A stretch of 64,000 nucleotides of DNA from Stenotrophomonas maltophilia R551-3 (GTDB lineage Bacteria > Pseudomonadota > Gammaproteobacteria > Xanthomonadales > Xanthomonadaceae), in assembly GCF_000020665.1 (NCBI RefSeq), contig NC_011071.1:1788501-1852500 (forward strand), written 5' to 3'. A program made the translations under genes and the position numbers. This document shows, in pieces, positions 43,754 through 52,078 of the stretch (the first letter of the stretch is position 1; every line of letters begins with the position of its first letter). The notes below the pieces were generated by a model. It was not told the DNA's origin and did no database searches. It was given only the letters and a program-made list of their open reading frames with translations.

Positions 43754-43764
43754 AGGTCACCCGG

Positions 43765-45141
43765 TTACATCATCCGCACGCGGAAACGTCGGCCCTTGAT
43801 CTTGCCGGCTTCCAGCTTGGCCACGGCCTTGTTGGCCTGCTCACGCGCGATCGCCACATAGGAGCGGGTCGGGAAGATCGCGATCTTGCCGATGAACTTG
43901 CTCGACAGGCCGGCGTCGCCGGTCAGTGCACCGAGGATATCGCCCGGGCGCAGCTTGTCGGTCTTGCCACCGTCGATACGCAGCGTGCGCATCGCGGCCT
44001 GCGGCAGCTCGGCCGGGCGCGAAGTCGCCAGCGGCGTCTTCTGCCAGTCCAGCGGCTGCCCCATCTGCGCTTCGATGGCTTCGGCGCGGGTCTTCTCGCG
44101 GCCGGCCACCAGGCTGATCGCCAGGCCGCTGGCACCGGCACGGCCAGTACGGCCCACGCGGTGCTGATAGCTCTCCACGTCGGTCGGCAGCTCGTAGTTG
44201 ATCACCGCCGCCAGCTCTTCCACGTCCAGGCCGCGTGCGGCCACGTCGCTGGCCACCAACACGTTGCAGCTGCGGTTGGCCAGCAACAACAAGACTTCCT
44301 CGCGGTCGCGCTGCTCCATGTCGCCGTGCAGGGCCAGTGCGGAGAAGCCGAACTGCTGCAGCGAGTTGGCTACTTCGTCCACGTCCTTGCGGGTGTTGCA
44401 GAACACCACCGCCGATTCCGGCGTGTACTTCAGCAGCAGGCCGGCCAGTGCCTTCTGGCGGTGCGCCGGTTCCACCTCGCAGAACATGTGGCGGATGGCC
44501 GGTGCCTGGTCGGCGCCTTCCACGGTCACTTCCACTGCCTCGCGCAGCAGGTCACGCGCCATGGCGCGGATGCTGTCCGGGAAGGTGGCGGAGAACAGCA
44601 GGCTCTGGCGGTCCTTGTGGGTGCGGCCGGCGATCTCGCGGATCGGCTCCTCGAAGCCCATGTCGAGCATGCGGTCGGCCTCGTCCAGCACCAGCGTGCG
44701 CACCGCGCCAAGATTCAGCGCGCGCTTGCGTGCCAGCTCCTGCACGCGGCCGGGCGTGCCGACCACCACGTGCGGGTCGTGGCCTTCCAGCGACGCCAGC
44801 TGCGGGCCCAGCGGCACGCCGCCGACCAGCAGCAACAGCTTCAGGTTGGGAATGCCGGTGGCCAGCTTGCGGATCTGCTTGCCGACCTGGTCGGCCAGTT
44901 CGCGGGTCGGGCACAGCACCAGCGCCTGCACGCGGATCAGGCTGGGGTCGATCGCCTGCAGCAGGCCCAGGCCGAAGGCGGCGGTCTTGCCGCTGCCGGT
45001 TGGCGCCTGTGCGATCACATCGCGGCCATCGAGGATGGCCGGCAGGCTCTGCGCCTGCACGGGGGTGAGAGTGGTGTAGCCGAGGGCATCCAGGCCGGGC
45101 TGCAGGGCCGGGCTCAGCGGCAGGGTCGAGAAGTCAGTCAT
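43765..45141 (-). CDS. dbpA: ATP-dependent RNA helicase DbpA
   Basis: DEAD-box helicase of late 50S ribosome assembly that recognises 23S rRNA helix 92. The 458-residue protein has the Q motif region (YTTLTPVQAQSLPAIL), AQAPTGSGKTAAFGLGLL, VLDEADRMLDMGFEEP, the SAT motif LLFSATFPDSIRAMA and HRVGRTGRAGASG. Its C-terminal RNA-binding domain (KLRPGDILGALTGDAGL...FPTRSYVAIAREQANKA) is specific to DbpA. Confidence 0.95.
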   Translation of the reverse strand: MTDFSTLPLSPALQPGLDALGYTTLTPVQAQSLPAILDGRDVIAQAPTGSGKTAAFGLGLLQAIDPSLIRVQALVLCPTRELADQVGKQIRKLATGIPNLKLLLLVGGVPLGPQLASLEGHDPHVVVGTPGRVQELARKRALNLGAVRTLVLDEADRMLDMGFEEPIREIAGRTHKDRQSLLFSATFPDSIRAMARDLLREAVEVTVEGADQAPAIRHMFCEVEPAHRQKALAGLLLKYTPESAVVFCNTRKDVDEVANSLQQFGFSALALHGDMEQRDREEVLLLLANRSCNVLVASDVAARGLDVEELAAVINYELPTDVESYQHRVGRTGRAGASGLAISLVAGREKTRAEAIEAQMGQPLDWQKTPLATSRPAELPQAAMRTLRIDGGKTDKLRPGDILGALTGDAGLSSKFIGKIAIFPTRSYVAIAREQANKAVAKLEAGKIKGRRFRVRMM

Positions 45142-45183
45142 GGCGCATTGTACCCGTCCGCGCGGCCGCTCCCGCCTAATGGG

Positions 45184-45286
45184 GTGGGGTCAGATCCCTT
45201 TCCGCAGGAAAGGGCTCTGCCCCCCAATTGGAGCCGCCATCCACGCATGGCGTGGATCTACTGGTGGGTGCCGACCTCGGTCGGCA
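45184..45286. repeat. GGGGTCAG, ATCCACGC and TGCCGACC palindromes
   Basis: Three different short palindromes in tandem after the YeiH-type gene: GGGGTCAGATCCC (45184-45223), ATCCACGCATGGCGTGGAT (45239-45257) and TGCCGACCTCGGTCGGCA (45269-45286). Confidence 0.8.
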
Positions 45287-45295
45287 CGGGCCCGC

Positions 45296-46375
45296 TCAGC
45301 CCAGCACCGCCAGCACACCCTGGTGTATCGCCAGCCCGCCGAACAGCAGCCAGCCGAACAGGATCAGCGCCAGCAGCAGCGGCTTCAGGCCGGCCTGGCG
45401 CAGCGCCGAAACGTGGGTGGTCAGGCCCAGCGCGGCCATCGCCATCGCCAGCAGCACGGTATCCAGCTGCACCAGCCCCGTCTGAAGGCCGGCCGGCAGC
45501 AGATGCAGCGAGTTGAACCCGGCCACCGCCACGAAACCAAAAGCGAACCACGGCACCACGATGCGCGCCTTGCTGCCGTCGGCGCTGGCCTTGCCGTCAC
45601 GCGCCAGCCACAGCGACAGCGCGACCAGGAACGGTGCCAGCAGCATCACCCGCACCATCTTCGTGATCACTGCGGTATCGGCCGCCGCTTCGTTGACCGC
45701 GCGGCCAGCCGCCACTACCTGTGCCACTTCATGCACCGTCGCACCGGTGAACAGGCCGTACTGCTGCGCGTCCATCGCCAGCCAGCCGTGCGACTGCACC
45801 AGCGCATACAGGGCGGGATACAGGAACATCGCCAGCGTGCCGAACACCACCACCGTCGACACCGCCACCGTGACCTGCGCAGCACGGCCGCGCACCACCG
45901 GTTCGGCGGCCATCACCGCCGCCGCGCCGCAGATCGCGCTGCCGGCACCGATCAGCATCGCCGCCTCGCGTTCCATCTTGAACACGCGCATGCCCAGCCA
46001 GCAGGCCAGGCCGAAGGTGCTGGCGACCACCAGCACGTCCATCAGCACGCCGGTGACGCCGACATGGCCGATGTCCTGGAAGGTCAGGCGCAGGCCATAC
46101 AGCACGATGCCGGCGCGCAGCAGCCAGTGCTTGGAGAAGCCCACGCCGGCCGCGCTGCTCGGCGCCAGCCGCGGGTAGAGGGTGTTGCCGACCACGATGC
46201 CGGCGACGATGGCCACGGTCAGCGCGCTCAGACCGTGCGCCTGCAGCCAGGGCAGCTCGGCCAGGTACAGCGACGCCGCCGCGATCAGGCCCACCAGCAG
46301 CAGGCCGGGCAGGCGTGGCTGCCAGCGTTGACGCAGGGCGGGCAGGGACCAGGAGGAGAGAGCGGGGGCGTTCAT
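45296..46375 (-). CDS. YeiH-family putative sulfate exporter
   Basis: A 359-residue inner-membrane protein with about ten hydrophobic helices (UPF0324/YeiH family). Typical blocks: LTVAIVAGIVVGNTLYP, LLRAGIVLYGLRLTFQDI, IGAGSAICGAAAVMAAEPV and FTGATVHEVAQVVAAG. Family members are annotated as sulfate/sulfite exporters on limited evidence. Divergent from a LysR regulator with a palindrome between, the same arrangement as yeiH-yeiE in E. coli. The start MNAPALSSW at 46375 has GGAG upstream. Confidence 0.88.
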   Translation of the reverse strand: MNAPALSSWSLPALRQRWQPRLPGLLLVGLIAAASLYLAELPWLQAHGLSALTVAIVAGIVVGNTLYPRLAPSSAAGVGFSKHWLLRAGIVLYGLRLTFQDIGHVGVTGVLMDVLVVASTFGLACWLGMRVFKMEREAAMLIGAGSAICGAAAVMAAEPVVRGRAAQVTVAVSTVVVFGTLAMFLYPALYALVQSHGWLAMDAQQYGLFTGATVHEVAQVVAAGRAVNEAAADTAVITKMVRVMLLAPFLVALSLWLARDGKASADGSKARIVVPWFAFGFVAVAGFNSLHLLPAGLQTGLVQLDTVLLAMAMAALGLTTHVSALRQAGLKPLLLALILFGWLLFGGLAIHQGVLAVLG

Positions 46376-46442
46376 GGCAGGAGCAGGGCTGGGGTGACGT
46401 GGCAAGCGTGCGCGCCAGACGATGACCTGTAAAACGAATAAT

Positions 46443-46461
46443 ATGGGTGAAACCTACCCAT
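46443..46461. promoter_or_regulatory. Candidate LysR operator (T-N11-A inverted repeat)
   Basis: ATGGGTGAAACCTACCCAT: perfect six-base arms that include T-N11-A, the LysR-type pattern, 17 bases before the regulator start and in the divergent promoter of the YeiH-type gene. Confidence 0.55.
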
Positions 46462-46477
46462 CAAGAAGGTAAGTGCC

Positions 46478-47353
46478 ATGCGCCTGACCTTGCGCCAGCT
46501 GCAGGTCTTTGTTGCCATCGCCGACCACGGCAGCACCACTGCCGCCGGCCAGGCCATTGCGCTCTCGCAGTCGGCCAGCAGCGCCGCCCTGCAGGAGCTG
46601 GAGGCGCACTTCGGCACCCCGCTGTTCGACCGCATCGGCCGCCGCCTGGCGCTGAACGGCCACGGCCGCGCCCTGTTGGAACCCGCGCGCACGCTGCTGG
46701 TCAACGCCGCCGACCTCGAGCGCCAGCTCGCCGCCGGCGGTGACCCCGCGCAAGGCGCACCACTGCGGCTGGTGCTGGCCGCCAGTACCACCATCGGCAA
46801 CTACCTGCTGCCGCCACGCATCGCCGAACTGCTGCGGCAGGCGCCACAGGCCGAGGTCGACCTGCGTATCGACAACAGTGCCGGCGTGGTCGCCGCCGTG
46901 CAGCGCCTGGATGTGGACGCCGGCCTGATCGAAGGCCCGTGCCACGAGCGCGGCCTGCAGGTCACGGCCTGGCAGCAGGACCCGTTGGTGATTGTGGCTG
47001 CCGCCGACGCCCCCGCGCGCTGGACGCTGGATCAACTGCGCCGCGCACGCTGGCTGCTGCGCGAGCCCGGCTCAGGCACCCGCGAGGCCGTCGAACAGGC
47101 GTTGTTGCCGCATCTGCGCGGTTTCGCGCAGACCCTGCAGCTGGGCAATACCGAAGCGATCAAGCAGGCCGCCATCGCCGGTCTTGGCCTGGCCTGCCTC
47201 TCGCGTCATGCACTGGAAGAGCCGCTGGCTCTCGGCCGCCTGCGCGTGCTCGAGACCCCGTTGCCCGCCCTGCAGCGCACCCTGTGGCTGGTACGTCACC
47301 CGGGCAAGCAATGGTTGCCGGGGTTGCAGGCGTTGTTGGGGGAGGTGCAGTAG
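46478..47353 (+). CDS. LysR-family regulator (YeiE/CysB-like group)
   Basis: A 291-residue LTTR. The DNA-binding part is LRQLQVFVAIADHGSTTAAGQAIALSQSASSAALQELEAHFGTPLF, followed by an effector domain (LVLAASTTIGNYLLPPRIAELL and LLREPGSGTREAVEQ). The GSGTRE loop in these regulators often binds small anions such as sulfite. Divergent from the YeiH-type transporter, which it most likely activates. A composite half-repeat follows. Confidence 0.92.
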   Translation: MRLTLRQLQVFVAIADHGSTTAAGQAIALSQSASSAALQELEAHFGTPLFDRIGRRLALNGHGRALLEPARTLLVNAADLERQLAAGGDPAQGAPLRLVLAASTTIGNYLLPPRIAELLRQAPQAEVDLRIDNSAGVVAAVQRLDVDAGLIEGPCHERGLQVTAWQQDPLVIVAAADAPARWTLDQLRRARWLLREPGSGTREAVEQALLPHLRGFAQTLQLGNTEAIKQAAIAGLGLACLSRHALEEPLALGRLRVLETPLPALQRTLWLVRHPGKQWLPGLQALLGEVQ

Positions 47354-47388
47354 CCGAGATCCGTCTTCCACAGCGCGAACTCCACGAA

Positions 47389-47656
47389 GGGGTCAGAGCC
47401 CGTTGCGCAGCAACGGGAGCCGACCCAGTGCCGACCAACGGTCGGCACCCACCAACAGCAGCGGGAAACTGTCGAAGGCGGGGTGGGTCCGGTTGCGGGG
47501 GCGTGAGCGCCATGGATGGCGCGACCGAGCTTACATGGACGTACTTGCAGCGTCCCCTGCAACCGGACCCACCCCGCCATCCCACAGGAAACCAGCTTTG
47601 GCTGTTGCTTCGGCCGTTGACGTTGCCTCTGCGGGTGCCGGGTGCAACCCGGCCGA
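47389..47656. repeat. Repeat region D: single cloverleaf element
   Basis: The 330-bp gap before uup holds: a GGGGTCAGAGCCC palindrome (47389-47427), TGCCGACC-type palindrome (47429-47447), CTGTCGAAGG, one forward cloverleaf (47477-47578), a GCTGTTGCTTCGG-type tract and a GCCGGGT hairpin (47636-47655). There is no inverted partner, so D is a half unit. Confidence 0.85.
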
Positions 47657-47681
47657 CGCCCCCAACCGGTACAATGGCCGG

Positions 47682-49565
<1,884 letters not shown>

Positions 49566-49576
49566 GGGTTGAACCG

Positions 49577-49727
49577 CGCCCGCCGGGCGCGGCCCGGCGC
49601 TACCGGGGCGTGTTCCCGCCGGGCGCGGTGTTCGTGGGGCGCGCAGGATGCCGGTAGCGCGGGGACATGCCCCGCGAGCGCGCAGCGCGGCGCTTCTGGT
49701 TTTCCGCCGGGCATGGCCCGGCGCTAC
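49577..49727. repeat. GTAG REP cluster downstream of uup
   Basis: A REP arm ending in CTAC (49580-49603) and an inverted pair GTAGCGCGGGGAC (49653) to CTAC (49724-49727). The next palindrome, GGCCGAGCGCAGGCTCGGCTCT (split over 49736-49757), is the one interrupted by the IS110 element. Confidence 0.8.
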
Positions 49728-49790
49728 CGAAAAGCGGCCGAGCGCAGGCTCGGCTCTTGTGTCTTGGATCGTGCCCTGATCAGGCACAAT

Positions 49791-49970
49791 CCCCCGGTGA
49801 CCCGGGAGGCTCCGATGACGCTGCCTCGGCTCTTAAGCCTTCGAGCTTGCAAAGTAGATTCAGCGCGTCGGCGGCCTGACACCGCCATGGAACTTGAACG
49901 GTATCTTAGGCCCGCCATCGGGTGAGAGCCTGTACTCACAAGGGCAAGTCTGGCGGCTTCCGATCACGAT
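49791..49970 (+). ncRNA. Predicted bridge RNA of the IS110 element
   Basis: Three structures in order: a 5' hairpin CCCGG-TGA-CCGGG near 49793-49806; a target-binding loop closed by GACGCTG (49817-49823) and CAGCG-CG-TC (49861-49869); a donor-binding loop closed by CCGCCA..ACTTG (49882-49896) and CAAGT.TGGCGG (49945-49956). The target loop has CTCGGCTCT (49825-49833), identical to the left flank plus core (49749-49757), an AAGC/GCTT apical hairpin, and GTAG (49854-49857), complementary to core plus right flank CTAC (50980-50983). The donor loop has both end guides. Exact RNA ends are estimates. Confidence 0.8.
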
Positions 49971-49995
49971 CGTAAGTTCAAGCTGGAGCGAAATC

Positions 49996-50961
49996 ATGCA
50001 ATTTATCGGCATCGACGCAGCCAAGGCGACTTTTGACATCGCCCTGCCTCTATCTCACGGCAAGTATCGAACCAAGGCCAAACTCCCCAATACGCCAAAG
50101 GGTTTTGATGAGCTTCTGGCCTGGCGCGCCAAACATGCGCCGAACGCGGCGGTAGGTATGGAGGCTACAGGCATCTATCACGAGGCCTTGGCTCAAGCAC
50201 TGGTGGAAGCGGGGGTAGTGGTTCATGTGGCCAATCCCGCCCGAGTAAAGGCGTTTGGGCAGGCGGAGGGGATGCGGACCAAGACTGACCGCAGCGACGC
50301 CAAGCTGATTGCCCGGTTTTTTGAGGCACAACGCTCGGAAAAGCTGTATCCCTACGTTCCACCGACGCCCTCGGAGGTGAAGCTGCGCGCCTTGGTACGG
50401 CGTCGAGATGACCTCCAGGAAATGCTGCAGATGGAGCACAACCGCCTGGACGTTGCCGATATCTCGGTCCAGCAAGGGATCAAGGATGTGATCCGGACGT
50501 TGGAAGAGCAGATCAAGCAGGTCCAGAAGGCGATTGAGGACCATATCGATAACGATCCGGACCTGCGCCGGCGTCATCAACTGCTTACCAGCATCCCCGG
50601 TGTAGGCAACACCAGCAGTGCCCAGCTGTTGGCCATGCTGGGGGATCTAAGCAAATACAGCGACGTGCGCCAGGTGGTTGCCCACGCGGGCCTGAATCCG
50701 GCCCAGCGTCAATCAGGAAACTACGAAGGCAAATGCCGGATATCACGCGTCGGCGACGCCAATTTCCGCAAAAAGCTGTACATGCCGGCGCTGACCGGGA
50801 AGACCCACAACCCCACACTGAAGTCCTTTGCAGACCGGCTCAGCGCGAAAGGCAAGCCCTTCAAGGTCGTCATGTGTGCAGTGATGCGCAAGCTCATCCA
50901 TCTGATTTGGGGCGTACTGAGAAGTGGCCGACCCTTTGAGCCTGACGTCGCCCTTGCCTAG
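49996..50961 (+). CDS. IS110-family transposase (DEDD recombinase)
   Basis: A 321-residue RNA-guided recombinase. The RuvC-like DEDD domain has D7 (FIGIDAAKATFD), E56 (VGMEATG), D98 and D101 (KTDRSDAKLIARF). A coiled-coil follows (about 130-185), then the Tnp domain with a helix-hairpin-helix-like SIPGVGNTSSAQLLAMLG and the catalytic Ser240 in GLNPAQRQSGNYEGK. All key residues are present, so it may be active. GGAG lies eight bases before the ATG; upstream in-frame codons are the bridge RNA region. It is not mutated or truncated. Confidence 0.95.
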   Translation: MQFIGIDAAKATFDIALPLSHGKYRTKAKLPNTPKGFDELLAWRAKHAPNAAVGMEATGIYHEALAQALVEAGVVVHVANPARVKAFGQAEGMRTKTDRSDAKLIARFFEAQRSEKLYPYVPPTPSEVKLRALVRRRDDLQEMLQMEHNRLDVADISVQQGIKDVIRTLEEQIKQVQKAIEDHIDNDPDLRRRHQLLTSIPGVGNTSSAQLLAMLGDLSKYSDVRQVVAHAGLNPAQRQSGNYEGKCRISRVGDANFRKKLYMPALTGKTHNPTLKSFADRLSAKGKPFKVVMCAVMRKLIHLIWGVLRSGRPFEPDVALA

Positions 50962-51011
50962 GCGAGGGCGACACGGTATCTACAGATGCGAGGGCGTCAC
51001 GGCGCCCGATC

Positions 51012-51473
51012 CTATTTAACCCCGTGCAGATCCCGCAGCTGGCTCGGTCGGCTGCCGAAATACGCCGCCAGATCGGCGATGTCCTGATCACTCAGGTCCT
51101 TCGCCTGTGGCGTCATCAGCGCATGCTGGCGGTCGCCGGCACGGTAGGCCTGCAGCGCATGCGCCAGGTAGTCACCGTACTGCCCACCCAGCTTCGGATA
51201 GGTCGCATCGATCGGCGCATTGCCGTCGGCGCCGTGGCAGTCGATGCAGCTCTGGTTGGTGGCCTTGCTCTTCACCTTGGCGCGGGCTTCACCGGCGGCC
51301 TCGCGGCCCGGTGGCAGGCCGGCGGAGGATGAAGAGCCGTGTTCGCCGCTGGCATGGCCCGGGTCGGCGGCGGATTTCTCGCTGTTTTCCACCTGCGACT
51401 GTGAACAGGCGGCCAGCAGCAGGGCAACGGACAGGGCGATGGCGTGACGCATCGGATGCGCGGCTTTCGACAT
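51012..51473 (-). CDS. Small c-type cytochrome, probable lipoprotein
   Basis: A 153-residue monohaem cytochrome c. The signal segment HAIALSVALLLAACSQS has a lipobox (LAAC), so it may be membrane-anchored. A charged, Ser/Gly-rich linker follows, then the haem motif CIDCH, APIDATYPKLGGQYGDYLAHALQAYR and the distal region ALMTPQAKDLSDQDIADLAAYFGS with the axial Met. It resembles cytochromes c553/c4. It lies ten bases after a second cytochrome gene, as the distal gene of that pair. The IS110 element is inserted 30 bp beyond its stop codon. Confidence 0.9.
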   Translation of the reverse strand: MSKAAHPMRHAIALSVALLLAACSQSQVENSEKSAADPGHASGEHGSSSSAGLPPGREAAGEARAKVKSKATNQSCIDCHGADGNAPIDATYPKLGGQYGDYLAHALQAYRAGDRQHALMTPQAKDLSDQDIADLAAYFGSRPSQLRDLHGVK

Positions 51474-51482
51474 GGGCGGGCC

Positions 51483-51872
51483 TTACTTGACGGTGGACAG
51501 GTAAACAGAGAGATCGGCGATCTCCTGTTCGCTGAAACTCATCGACTGCGCCTGCATCGTCGGATGCCTGCGCTTGCCCTGCCGGTACTCGGTCAGGGCC
51601 TGGGCCAGGTACTGCTGGGTCTGGCCGCCGATCTTCGGCACCCGGTAGCTGGGGTAGGCGTTCTTGTAGCCGGTGATGCCGTGGCACCCCTGGCAGGTAT
51701 AGGCCAGTACCCGGCCATTGTCGAAATTGCCGGTGGGAGCGGTGGCCTGCGGCGCGGCGGCGGGCGCCGGAGCCGGGGCGGGTGTGGCAGGAGCAGGAGC
51801 GGGCTGTGCGGCGGCCCCGAGGGGCAGGAGGACGGCCAGAGCGAGACAAGCGGCGAGCGGCTGCGGGCGCAT
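51483..51872 (-). CDS. Small c-type cytochrome, periplasmic
   Basis: A 129-residue monohaem cytochrome c with a signal peptide (MRPQPLAACLALAVLLPLGAAAQ), an Ala/Pro-rich linker, the haem motif CQGCH, VPKIGGQTQQYLAQALTEYRQGKRRHPTM and SMSFSEQEIADLSVYLSTVK. It pairs with the next cytochrome; the two similar domains together look like a split di-haem cytochrome c4, a usual donor to terminal oxidases. The role is inferred. ATG at 51872 is chosen from the signal peptide; the frame is open to 51950. Divergent from the RND operon. Confidence 0.9.
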   Translation of the reverse strand: MRPQPLAACLALAVLLPLGAAAQPAPAPATPAPAPAPAAAPQATAPTGNFDNGRVLAYTCQGCHGITGYKNAYPSYRVPKIGGQTQQYLAQALTEYRQGKRRHPTMQAQSMSFSEQEIADLSVYLSTVK

Positions 51873-51898
51873 GGTGTCTTTTCCGGGGATTCGGGTCT

Positions 51899-51971
51899 GG
51901 TCGTTCCGGCGTGGGGTACGGAACGACCCGAGTATAGCCTCAGGTTTCATCTAGCTGAAATGGGGGGGGGG
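51899..51971. promoter_or_regulatory. Ten-base inverted repeat and G10 tract in a divergent promoter
   Basis: GGTCGTTCCG (51899-51908) and CGGAACGACC (51919-51928) are perfect arms around a ten-base loop, 27 bases before the cytochrome start. About 33 bases further on is a run of ten G (51962-51971). Both sit between the cytochrome pair and the RND operon. Confidence 0.55.
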
Positions 51972-52078
51972 CCGACCGGTGGCATGAAGGCACCATGACC
52001 TTTGGGATATGGTGTGGCCGTGAAGTGGTGCATTACTTTGCTACCACACCTGTCCACGCATCCTCCAGGGATCTGACG

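Larger units (their letters stand above)
49756..50981 (+). mobile_element. IS110-family insertion sequence with bridge RNA
   Basis: The element has a non-coding left part (240 bp), one transposase gene and a right end only 20 bp after the stop codon, the IS110-group layout. No terminal inverted repeats. Ends were set by guide matches: the right end ACGGTATCT (50973-50981) recurs in the leader at 49898-49906, and the left end CTTGTG (49756-49761) is complementary to CACAAG at 49937-49942. The core dinucleotide CT occurs at both junctions (49756-49757, 50980-50981). Joining the flanks restores GGCTCGGCTCTACAG, the end of a GTAG-type REP. Confidence 0.85.

Noticed and set aside
49577..50983. Terminal inverted repeats or target duplication for the insertion sequence
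   Set aside because: None is present apart from the two-base CT core; this is expected for IS110-type recombination.
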